A DNA stretch of 12,991 bases, taken from JBEKYD01 sp049509915. GTDB lineage: Bacteria > Acidobacteriota > Terriglobia > Bryobacterales > Bryobacteraceae. The notes beneath the pieces were generated by a model, which saw only the letters and a program-made list of their open reading frames with translations, was not told the origin of the DNA and made no database searches. This document shows positions 1-6,150 of this stretch, piece by piece. The stretch covers positions 1 through 12,991 of the forward strand of contig JBEKZL010000215.1 of assembly GCA_049509915.1 (NCBI GenBank), written 5' to 3'. The stretch's first letter is position 1. Each line of letters begins with the position of its first letter. The translations under genes and the position numbers were made by a program.

Positions 1-148
1 GTCCGCCGGTTTGACCGAGCAGCTTCGACGTCGGTACACCGCCGGCCACTGTCCACACCACGCCGGCGCCGGCCCATGCCATGCAGCGCAGGAATCCACG
101 CCGATCGATGCCATCGGCGCCCGATCCGTTTTTACGTAAGTCCGTCAT
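1..148 (-). CDS. Tat-exported protein, N-terminus only; probable metallophosphoesterase
   Basis: Only the first 49 codons are present; the gene runs off the left edge. The ATG lies at 148-146 with a GGAGG ribosome binding site at 157-153, four bases away. The residues seen are a basic start, a twin-arginine motif (DRRGFLRC), a hydrophobic stretch (MAWAGAGVVWTVAGG) and then VPTSKLLGQ. This is a classic Tat signal. I recall very similar N-termini on periplasmic calcineurin-like metallophosphoesterases of Acidobacteria and Proteobacteria, often encoded beside ECF sigma/anti-sigma genes, which fits the decayed sigma/anti-sigma genes just across the divergent promoter region. The catalytic domain is outside the window, so the enzyme name is recalled from the leader sequence only. 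The Tat signal itself is certain; any other Tat cargo remains possible. Confidence 0.6.
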   Translation of the reverse strand, partial: MTDLRKNGSGADGIDRRGFLRCMAWAGAGVVWTVAGGVPTSKLLGQTGG

Positions 149-184
149 AAAGCCTCCGCCTGTGATGACTCGGGATCCGGCGAT

Positions 185-204
185 TTTATTCCCCTGGGAA
201 TAAA
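185..204. promoter_or_regulatory. 20-bp palindrome carrying divergent GGGAATAA promoter elements
   Basis: TTTATTCCC and GGGAATAAA are perfect 9-base inverted repeats separated by CT. Each arm holds GGGAATAA, one reading toward the Tat protein (193-186, minus) and one toward the small ORF at 222 (196-203, plus). On the minus strand the element is followed after 16 bases by GTCATC, and the ATG lies 37 bases from the element. This geometry resembles an extracytoplasmic-function sigma promoter (-35 GGAAT-type, -10 GTC-type). I infer a bidirectional ECF promoter with back-to-back -35 elements; a repressor operator is the alternative. Confidence 0.5.
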
Positions 205-221
205 TTATTCTCGCCGTGGTA

Positions 222-359
222 ATGGAAAGCATGATGAAGAAACTATGTGGGCCGATTGCGTGCTGCACGCTGGCGCTGGCGTTGCCATTGATCCACCCCT
301 TACGGACCGGTTCGGCAGCAACACGCCGCATCGGCGGGAATAACCCGGGACCCCGGTGA
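222..359 (+). CDS. Short signal-peptide ORF, possibly a truncated exported protein
   Basis: A 45-codon ORF not long enough to be a normal enzyme. The first residues are MESMMKKLCGPIACC, followed by a hydrophobic run (TLALALPLIHPL) and an Ala-rich end (RTGSAATRR): a complete secretion signal with almost nothing behind it. Starts at 222, 231 or 234 are all in frame; GGAAAG at 225-230 could serve the ATG at 234, and the putative promoter at 196-203 would put the transcript start close to these. The last codons contain the third GGGAATAA element (336-343). I infer that this is the front of an exported protein cut off by the deletions seen downstream, but a genuine short secreted peptide cannot be excluded. 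No family is recognisable. Confidence 0.35.
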   Translation: MESMMKKLCGPIACCTLALALPLIHPLRTGSAATRRIGGNNPGPR

Positions 360-365
360 GTGTTC
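336..365 (+). promoter_or_regulatory. Candidate ECF-type promoter before the sigma remnant
   Basis: GGGAATAA (336-343), a 16-base spacer, then GTGTTC (360-365), five bases before the ATG at 370. The spacing is identical to the minus-strand copy at 193-186 (GGGAATAA, 16 bases, GTCATC). Autoregulation is typical for ECF sigma operons, so this is the expected place for such a promoter. The assignment is inferred from the repeat of the pattern. Confidence 0.4.
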
Positions 366-369
366 TGTA

Positions 370-498
370 ATGGACCAGAGTGATGCCCTATGTCACAATG
401 ACTGTGTCCCCACCGACCGCCCCGCCGGGAAGCGTGCGTCGCGCATCGCGAGAGGCCGCAAGCGCCTCCAGCAATGTTTAGCGGGAGCCCTACGATGA
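370..498 (+). pseudogene. ECF sigma factor remnant (C-terminal region 4 end retained)
   Basis: A 42-codon open frame ending in TGA at 496-498, which overlaps the anti-sigma ATG (ATGA). Its last 26 residues include PAGKRASRIARGRKRLQQCL, which lines up with the end of sigma region 4.2 of ECF factors (pattern PAGTVKSRIARGRxRL, known from the family). A complete ECF factor has about 160-200 residues; here regions 2 and most of 4 are missing. The start (MDQSDAL) looks like a normal ECF N-terminus, and a candidate ECF promoter stands directly before it. I therefore infer a large internal deletion that kept the start, the C-terminus and the overlap with the anti-sigma gene. The product cannot act as a sigma factor. 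Residues 8-16 match nothing I recognise. Confidence 0.55.
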
Positions 499-1161
499 AC
501 TGCGAAACCGCCCGGCGCCTGATGGAGACCAATGACCCGACGCTCGCCGAGCATGTGCTCTCCTGCCCGTCCTGCATGATCGGAACGCATGCCCTTTACT
601 ACGAAGCTCCGCCCGGTCTCGAGCGGAAGATCCGCCAGAGTTTGCGCCGGGAGGAGTCCGCGCCCTCGGCGTGGCTTTGGCTGGCCATCGCCGCGTGCCT
701 TCTGTTGGGCGTCTCTGTAGCGTGGAACGTCGCGCAGTTGCGGTCGCGTGTGGACCCGGAGCAGCTCTTAGCAGACAACGTGCTCTCCGCTCACGTCCGC
801 TCCCTCGCTGGAACTCACCTCCTCGACGTGCCCTCTTCGGACCAACACACCGTGAAGCCCTGGTTCAACGGCAAGCTGGATTTCTCGCCGGGAGTCAAAG
901 ACCTGGGAGGGCTTCCCGCTGCTCGGAGGACGTCTGGAGTATTTCGAAGGCCATCCCGCGGCAGCGCTCGTGTACGGCCGTCATAATCACACCATCAACC
1001 TGTTCACGTGGCCGTCGGCGACCCCCACCGCAGCAGGCACGCAAACCCGAAATGGCTACCACCTGCAACACTGGTCTAGCAACGGAATGACGTTCTGGGC
1101 AGTCTCCGATCTCAACCAGACCGAACTGGGTCAATTCGTATCGCTCTACCGGCGCAACTAG
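495..1161 (+). pseudogene. Anti-sigma factor (zf-HC2-like, membrane-anchored), frameshifted
   Basis: Residues 1-137 read MNCETARRLM..., with Cys3 and a HVLSCPSC motif (His20, Cys24, Cys27) of the zinc-binding anti-sigma type. A transmembrane segment follows at about 60-82, then an exported part with DQHTVKPWFNGKLDFSPGVKDL. After CTG (903-905) the frame breaks: from GAG at 907 the next frame continues with EGFPLLGGRLEYFEGHPAA and runs to TAG at 1159-1161, matching the rest of this family (KPWFNGKLDF ... GFPLxGGRLxY ... HxINLFxWP). One extra base, or two or five missing bases, at 905-907 explain it. The stretch between Cys3 and the HxxxCxxC is also shorter than usual. The normal role is to hold its cognate ECF sigma at the membrane; the sigma partner just upstream is a remnant, so the whole module looks dead. 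A single sequencing error is the alternative for the frameshift alone. Confidence 0.7.
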
Positions 1162-1174
1162 GCCCGGCAGGCAA

Positions 1175-1932
1175 TCATGGCCGAAGGTGACGGCCGTCCA
1201 CGCTAACCAGGAAGTCCAGCATCAGCCGATTCACCTCAGTCGGCGCTTCCTGCTCGGTCCAGTGCCCAACGCCCGGCAGCAGAACCTTGTTCCGGAGGTT
1301 CGGAACGCTCTTCTCCAGGTTGTCAACGTAGGGCCTTGCGAACTCGACTACGGCATCGTCCGTTCCCCCGATATATAAAGTCGGCTGGGGCATCTTGCGC
1401 CCAATCAGAAACGGCGTCTATTGCCAGAAAATGTCCTGCCCGCGATACCAGTTCAAACCGCCTCGAAAGCCGCCCCGTGAGTTATTCGTTCGCGTAGTAA
1501 TCCAGATCTGCCGGCTTCAGCCATGCCGGGAGTTGCTCCGGATCCACGCAGCCGTCCAGCGCCTTCTCGTTAACGCCGAACATATAGCGCCACTTGTGCT
1601 CTTTCGGAATCGACCCCGAAAGCGAGTACAGGAACATGCGCAGCGTGCGCTTCGGATCGGCGTCGAACTCCTTCTCGGCCGCTCCCGGCATCTGGAAATA
1701 TGTTTGGTAGAACTGCTGTTCCGTTGGTGCGCGCCTGCGCATTGCTTCTGTCGGCTTCACCGCGCCTTCAGTGCGCGCTCCGTAAGGAACGCTTAACAGG
1801 ATCACCGCGCGGAACATGTCGGGTCTCAAGATTGCGGCATTGTGAGCAACCATCGCACCCAAGTCGTGGCCGGCGATTCGCCGCCTGTTCACAGCCGAGC
1901 GCATGCACCAGGCCACCAATGTAGCAGACACG
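1175..1932 (-). pseudogene. Alpha/beta hydrolase (epoxide-hydrolase-like), degraded
   Basis: Pieces of one alpha/beta hydrolase are found in order on the minus strand but in different frames. About 1932-1884 encodes GGLVHALGCEQA. About 1879-1485 encodes IAGHDLGAMVAHNAAILRP (nucleophile elbow, Asp in GHDLG) through LDYYANE. 1471-1178 encodes GFRGGLNWYR, TPFLIGRKMPQPTLYIGG, and a tail with GVGHWTEQEAPTEVN, whose His is the expected catalytic base. Lesions: a +1 frameshift near 1876-1884, a 13-base instead of 12-base join at 1472-1484 that also makes a TAA, and a TAG at 1420-1418. The N-terminal third (oxyanion HGFP region) is absent. An intact homologue would have roughly 310-330 residues. The gene ends 13 bases from the convergent anti-sigma stop. 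With three independent lesions, sequencing error is an unlikely explanation. Confidence 0.75.
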
Positions 1933-2119
1933 TAGCGCGGATCGAAAAGGGAATACAGCATCTTGACAAGTCCAAGGGCAATCGCGCTGAAGCACGTCGC
2001 GCCGGAAGAGAAGAAGAAGTCAAAATAGGACACACCAGATTGCGTACAGATGCGCATCCTCACGTTCCTTCCGGCCGCCATTCGAACGTAACAGCGCCCC
2101 GCGGATTCCTCTGGCGAGG
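1933..2119. other. Non-coding or unrecognised stretch
   Basis: This lies between the last recognisable piece of the hydrolase pseudogene and the end of the TPR gene. The minus strand stays open here but its translation resembles no family, and no start with a ribosome binding site is visible. It probably holds the eroded 5' part of the hydrolase gene. Confidence 0.4.
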
Positions 2120-3844
2120 CTATTTCTTGGTCAACTCCTGCACTTTCGCCAAATCGGCGTCGGCGCCGGCTTTGTCGCCCAGGAGGCGGCGGACGGCGGC
2201 CCGGTTTTGGTAGGCGTTGGCGTAGGCGGAGTTGAGGCGGATGGCCCGATCGAAGTCCGCGGCTGCCTCCTTGTATTGGAGCAGCCTGAGGTGAGCGTAG
2301 CCGCGGGCATTGTAGGCGAGGGACAAACCCGGATCGAGGCGGATGGCTTCATTGAGCTCACCGATGGCCTCGCGGAACTGTTCGGCGTCCATCAGCTTGC
2401 GAGCGCGCACGTGGCGAACGATGGCGGCATCCTCGGCGGTTTGAGGCTCGGGCGTGGCGGGCCGTTTTGGCTGCGGGGGTTCCACCTTGGGTGCGGCCGG
2501 CTCCGGTTGGGGCTCTGCGGCTTCCACGGCGGGCGCGGGCGGAGGCGTAGGCGGCACGGGCTGCGTTTGGGGTGTCTCGGGGTCCGGTTTGGGCGCCGGC
2601 AAGGTGATCGCGACGGTATCTGGAGCGGCTTCGGTGGCGCGCTGGCGGTCGACGGTTTCCTTCACCTTGGCCTGCGCCAGATCGAGCAATTGCTGGGCTT
2701 GTTGGCCGGAGGGATCGAGCGCGACGGCGCGTTTCAAATCGGCTAGGGCTTCGTCGAAGCGGCCCAGCAGGTAGTACGCGTTGCCGCGGGCCAGCCAGCC
2801 GGCCGGCGAGTTGGGGTCGAGGCTGATGGCCATGGTGTTATCGGCGAAGGCCTTATCGTGGTCGCCCATGGCGTGGTAGGTGGCCGCGCGGCCAACGTAG
2901 GCATCCGGGCTGTGAGCGTCCAGCAGCACGGCCCGATTGCGGTCGGCGAAGGCTTCCGGGTGCTTGCCGTGGCGAGCGTACATAGCGCCGCGCGCGAGGA
3001 ACAGGCGAACATCGGCCGCATCGTAGTGCATGGCCGCGGTGTAATCTGCGATGGCGCCGTCGTCGTCGCCCAGCCGTTCCCGCACCGCGCCGCGGGTTCG
3101 CAAAGCGCGCGGATCCTCCGGGCCGAGGCGGACGGCAACGTCGAGATCGGCCCGCGAATGTTCGAAATCGGTCAACCCGGCATAGGAGAGGGCGCGTTCC
3201 ACGTAGACTTCCTGGTAGTCGGGACGGTGGCTCAGGCAGATGGTGAAGTCCTCGATGGCTTCGCGATATTTGGCTTGGTTTTCGAGGGCTATGCCGCGGC
3301 CTTTGTAGGGTTCCGGGTTATCGGGCCGGAGCTTGATGGCCTGGGTGAAATCGTCGATTGCTTTGGGGTACTGGGCGGTGGCCAGGTAGGCATTGCCGCG
3401 GCCGGTGTACACCTCGGTGCGTTCCAGGCGCAGGCCGATGGCGGTGTTGTAATCGGGAATGGAACGGGCCGGTGCGCCGATGGCGGCAAAGAAGCCGGCG
3501 CGGGCCAGGTAGTTGGCGGGATCACCGGGGGCCACTGCGACCGCCCGGTCGAAATCGGCCGAGGCTCTGTCGCGTTCCCCCTGGGCCGAGTAATCGGCGG
3601 CGCGGGCGCGATAGGCGGCGGCATTGGAGGGGTCCAGCAGCACTGCCTCGGAGTAGGCGGCAATGGCGTCGGCGCGCTGGCCGTGCTTGTCGTCTTCCAG
3701 ACCGCGCTGGAAAGCGGCTTGCGCCTTCTTTTTGTCGACTTTGGCATCGGCGGCGAAGATCGCGCCAGTCAGGCTCACTGCAATCGCCGTTGCAACGGCC
3801 ATGGCCAGCCAACCGCGCCATCGAGCTCGTGCGATTTGGGCCAT
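2120..3844 (-). CDS. Exported TPR-repeat protein with proline-rich linker
   Basis: 574 residues. I start at ATG 3844-3842; a TTG one codon upstream is also open. No Shine-Dalgarno is visible. Residues 1-33 are a signal peptide or membrane anchor (basic MAQIARARWRGW, hydrophobic to about 31). Residues 41-380 contain ten tetratricopeptide repeats of exactly 34 residues each without insertion, with the usual small/large pattern and the DP caps between helices. Residues 404-469 form a Pro/Ala/Glu linker (PVPPTPPPAPAVEAAEPQPE). Residues 470-574 hold three more TPR units. TPR arrays bind other proteins or peptides; there is no catalytic domain, so this is probably a periplasmic or membrane-anchored scaffold with unknown partner. 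It is divergent from the cobalamin adenosyltransferase gene with 48 bases between the starts. Confidence 0.85.
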   Translation of the reverse strand: MAQIARARWRGWLAMAVATAIAVSLTGAIFAADAKVDKKKAQAAFQRGLEDDKHGQRADAIAAYSEAVLLDPSNAAAYRARAADYSAQGERDRASADFDRAVAVAPGDPANYLARAGFFAAIGAPARSIPDYNTAIGLRLERTEVYTGRGNAYLATAQYPKAIDDFTQAIKLRPDNPEPYKGRGIALENQAKYREAIEDFTICLSHRPDYQEVYVERALSYAGLTDFEHSRADLDVAVRLGPEDPRALRTRGAVRERLGDDDGAIADYTAAMHYDAADVRLFLARGAMYARHGKHPEAFADRNRAVLLDAHSPDAYVGRAATYHAMGDHDKAFADNTMAISLDPNSPAGWLARGNAYYLLGRFDEALADLKRAVALDPSGQQAQQLLDLAQAKVKETVDRQRATEAAPDTVAITLPAPKPDPETPQTQPVPPTPPPAPAVEAAEPQPEPAAPKVEPPQPKRPATPEPQTAEDAAIVRHVRARKLMDAEQFREAIGELNEAIRLDPGLSLAYNARGYAHLRLLQYKEAAADFDRAIRLNSAYANAYQNRAAVRRLLGDKAGADADLAKVQELTKK

Positions 3845-3852
3845 CAAACTTT

Positions 3853-3862
3853 AGTGTACACT
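3853..3862. promoter_or_regulatory. Palindrome AGTGTACACT with TACACT -10 candidates on both strands
   Basis: A perfect 10-base palindrome in the 48-base gap between the divergent TPR and adenosyltransferase genes. It offers TACACT on the plus strand (3857-3862, 30 bases before the ATG at 3893) and on the minus strand (3858-3853, 8 bases before the ATG at 3844). Matching -35 boxes are weak. The same hexamer, TACACT, stands at a much better promoter at 11304. A shared overlapping promoter is inferred. Confidence 0.3.
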
Positions 3863-3892
3863 TGCGCGCCCAAAAACTCGGACAATAAGAAT

Positions 3893-4543
3893 ATGAGCGA
3901 TTCGACGTTCAACGCGCCGCGGCTGGCCATCAATCGGGTATACACCCGAGGCGGAGACACGGGGCAGACCAGCCTGGTTGGCGGCCAGCGAGTATCCAAA
4001 GACGCGCTCAGGATCGAAGCCTACGGGACGGTGGACGAGCTGAATGCATGGGTAGGGCTGGCGCGAACCACGGTCAACGAAGTAGCGGCGCGGCACGCCC
4101 CGGTTGCGGAGTTGGCGGCGATTCTGTTGCGGGTGCAGCACGAACTGTTTAACCTGGGCTCGATACTGGCGACCCTGCCCGAGGATCAGCACCCGCGGCA
4201 GGCGCGCGTGACCGCGATCGAGATCGAGCGGCTGGAGCGGGAAATCGACCGCATGAACGAGGCGCTGCCGCGCCTGGGCTCCTTCGTGCTGCCGGGCGAC
4301 AGCCGGCTGAATGCGGAGTTGCACGTGTGCCGCACGGTGTGCCGCCGGGCGGAACGGCTGCTGGTGGGGTTGGCGCGGGACGAATCCATACCGGCGGAGG
4401 CGGTGCGGTACCTGAACCGTTTGAGCGACGCGCTGTTTGTGTGGTGCCGCTGGGTGAGCGGTGCCATGGGCGTGGCGGAAACGCTTTGGGAGCCCAACGG
4501 GTCGGCGTCGGGACAGGCCGCTTCGGGAGAGAAAGCGGGATGA
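3893..4543 (+). CDS. pduO: Cob(I)alamin adenosyltransferase, PduO/MMAB type
   Basis: 216 residues. The enzyme transfers the 5'-deoxyadenosyl group of ATP to cob(I)alamin, making adenosylcobalamin in the cytoplasm. Family signatures in order: the N-terminal ATP loop YTRGGDTGQTSLVGG (17-31; TRxGDxGxT), YGTVDELNAWVGL (44-56), the helical RRAERLL (151-157) and YLNRLSDALFVWCRW (173-187). The length is near the usual 180-200 with a small hydrophilic C-terminal tail. ATG 3893 is the right start because the family begins just before the TRGGD loop; the frame stays open for about 1 kb upstream, but only as the antisense of the TPR gene. It is first in a tight plus-strand cluster, 28 bases before the kinase/nuclease fusion. 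No B12 riboswitch fits in the short upstream gap. Gene names in use are cobO, pduO or MMAB homologue; the fold here is the PduO type. Confidence 0.92.
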   Translation: MSDSTFNAPRLAINRVYTRGGDTGQTSLVGGQRVSKDALRIEAYGTVDELNAWVGLARTTVNEVAARHAPVAELAAILLRVQHELFNLGSILATLPEDQHPRQARVTAIEIERLEREIDRMNEALPRLGSFVLPGDSRLNAELHVCRTVCRRAERLLVGLARDESIPAEAVRYLNRLSDALFVWCRWVSGAMGVAETLWEPNGSASGQAASGEKAG

Positions 4544-4571
4544 GCATGGACGCGACGACGGGCACGGTTCG

Positions 4572-5525
4572 ATGGCGCTGATCGCGGTTTCGGGACATCC
4601 GGGTTGCCGGTTCGAGGAAGTGGCGCGCATCGCGGCGCGGCGTCTGGGTTTCGAGCTGTTGACGCAGGCGCGCGTGCGGGAACTGGCGGGGGAGGAATTC
4701 GGCAAGGAAGTGCCGGTTCCGAGCAAAGCCTATGCCAGCATGGCGACGTCGATTCTGGCGCGGCTGGCCACCGAACATCACCTGGTGTTCTGCGCCGACG
4801 GCGGCGAAGTGCAGGCGCGGCACTTTCCGGGCACGCTGCGGGTGCACGTCGTGGCGCCGGAAAACGTGCGCATCGGCAACCTGATGCTGGACCATCGTTT
4901 GGACCGGCCGGCGGCGCGCCGCTTGCTTCTCGATCTGGAGGCAGCTTCGCGCGCCGAGCGCAAGGCCAGGTACGGGACCACCAGAGCCACGGCCGAAATC
5001 TTCGATCTGGTGATGAATGCCGAAGCGCTCTCGAGCGAGCAGATGGCTGCCCTGATCGCGCGCGCGGTGGAAGAAACCGGCATGGCCGAGCGCGGCTACC
5101 TCTCCGCCGCCGCCGAGGCGCAATTGCAGTTTCAAATGCGCCTCAAGCTGGCCCGCCACGGCATGGTGCCTCCCGATAAAATCACCCTGCGGAAAAAGAT
5201 GTTCGCCAACCAGAGCGAAGAGATCTTTGCCAACCTGCTGGACTTTTATCGAATCGCCTGGGAATACGAGCCGCGCAGTTTTCCCGTACAACGCGATGCG
5301 AATGGCAATGTTACCGAGGCATTTACGCCCGACTTCTACCTGCCGGAATTAGATTTGTATGTCGAACTAACTACCATGAAACAATCCCTGGTAACTCGTA
5401 AGAATCGAAAAGTGCGTTTGCTGCGCGAACTTTACCCGCAGCTCCATATTCAGGTCTACTATCAGAAGGACTTCGAGAACCTGGTGTTCAAGTACGGCTT
5501 GGCCGGGCAGCCGGCGAAGGTATGA
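4572..5525 (+). CDS. Fusion: cytidylate-kinase-like domain plus PD-(D/E)XK-nuclease-like domain
   Basis: 317 residues. Residues 1-135 resemble the cytidylate kinase-like (Cytidylate_kin2) family: strand and loop IAVSGHPGCRFEEVARIAARRLG (4-26), LVFCADGGEVQARHFPGTLRVHVVAPENVR (71-100), then a lid-like Arg-rich part (RAERKARYG, 127-135). The P-loop GHPGCRFEE has no Lys-Ser/Thr. Residues about 205-310 look like a PD-(D/E)XK domain: acidic helix QSEEIFANLLDFY, FTPDFYLPELDLYVELTT (Asp254, Glu265) and then a basic TRKNRK segment (275-280). The usual ExK is E-L-T here, so Lys270 or Lys277 may take over. The start ATG fits the family's N-terminal strand. It follows the adenosyltransferase by 28 bases and overlaps hpt by ATGA, so co-translation is likely. 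Substrate and activity are unknown; nucleotide binding plus nucleic-acid cleavage is only an inference. Confidence 0.75.
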   Translation: MALIAVSGHPGCRFEEVARIAARRLGFELLTQARVRELAGEEFGKEVPVPSKAYASMATSILARLATEHHLVFCADGGEVQARHFPGTLRVHVVAPENVRIGNLMLDHRLDRPAARRLLLDLEAASRAERKARYGTTRATAEIFDLVMNAEALSSEQMAALIARAVEETGMAERGYLSAAAEAQLQFQMRLKLARHGMVPPDKITLRKKMFANQSEEIFANLLDFYRIAWEYEPRSFPVQRDANGNVTEAFTPDFYLPELDLYVELTTMKQSLVTRKNRKVRLLRELYPQLHIQVYYQKDFENLVFKYGLAGQPAKV

Positions 5526-6067
5526 GCGGCGAGCCACTGCCGGGAGTGGAGCGTGTTCTATTCACCGCCGAGGAAATCGATGCGCGCATCCGCACGGTAG
5601 CGGCCGGGATTTCGCGCGATTATAGCGGTAAGACCATCAAACTGGTGGGTGTGCTGAAGGGATCGGTCTTCTTTCTCACCGCCCTGGCGCGCTACCTGGA
5701 GCCGCCGGTGAAGATCGACTTCCTGGGCATCTCGAGTTTTTCCAATAAGAGCGGGGCCCCCGGACTGGTGCGCATCGCCAAGGACCTCGACGAAAGCATC
5801 GAAGGCGAGGACGTGCTGTTGGTGGAAGATATCGTGGACACCGGATTCACTTTGCGTTACTTGTTGCAAACGCTGGCGGGACGGGCGCCGAACTCCCTGG
5901 CGGTGTGCACCTTTCTCGACCGTAACTCGCGGCGCATCGTACAGGTGCCGGTGGACTACCGCTGTTTCGAAATTCCGGACCGCTTCGTGGTAGGTTTTGG
6001 TTTGGATTATAACCAGTTACACCGTAATCTCGGCTTTGTAGCCGTTTGGAAACACGAGAAGAGTTAG
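5522..6067 (+). CDS. hpt: Hypoxanthine(-guanine) phosphoribosyltransferase
   Basis: 181 residues, the usual bacterial length. It salvages hypoxanthine and guanine with PRPP to IMP and GMP in the cytoplasm. Motifs: LVGVLKGSVFF (41-51, pyrophosphate-binding loop), the flexible loop SSFSNKSG (71-78), the PRPP loop VLLVEDIVDTGFTL (98-111) with the acidic pair Glu102/Asp103 and Asp106, and the C-terminal purine-binding part IPDRFVVGFGLDY. The ATG overlaps the stop of the preceding kinase/nuclease fusion by four bases (ATGA), showing translational coupling. The gene ends 83 bases before the next. All catalytic residues expected for the family are present, so it should be active. Confidence 0.95.
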   Translation: MSGEPLPGVERVLFTAEEIDARIRTVAAGISRDYSGKTIKLVGVLKGSVFFLTALARYLEPPVKIDFLGISSFSNKSGAPGLVRIAKDLDESIEGEDVLLVEDIVDTGFTLRYLLQTLAGRAPNSLAVCTFLDRNSRRIVQVPVDYRCFEIPDRFVVGFGLDYNQLHRNLGFVAVWKHEKS

Positions 6068-6150
6068 AAAGACAACTTTGGCCCAAAATTTTCTTGAGAA
6101 ATAAGCGTCGCGCTCGTCACTTTCGGTTAGAATGAGACTACACAGAGAAA

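Noticed and set aside
671..1090. 139-codon plus-strand ORF overlapping the anti-sigma gene
   Set aside because: It is an out-of-frame shadow; it has no domain, and conserved anti-sigma sequence occupies the same bases in other frames.
2858..3892. Open frame extending the adenosyltransferase upstream by 345 codons
   Set aside because: This part is the antisense of the TPR array and resembles no domain; the family N-terminus begins just after ATG 3893. The reading frame is open by composition only.
3845..3892. Cobalamin riboswitch before the adenosyltransferase
   Set aside because: The gap is only 48 bases, far too short, and the upstream DNA is the coding start of the TPR gene.
6068..6100. 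Rho-independent terminator after hpt
   Set aside because: The A/T-rich stretch with TTTGG/CCAAA leaves only a one-base loop, so a stable hairpin is not convincing.
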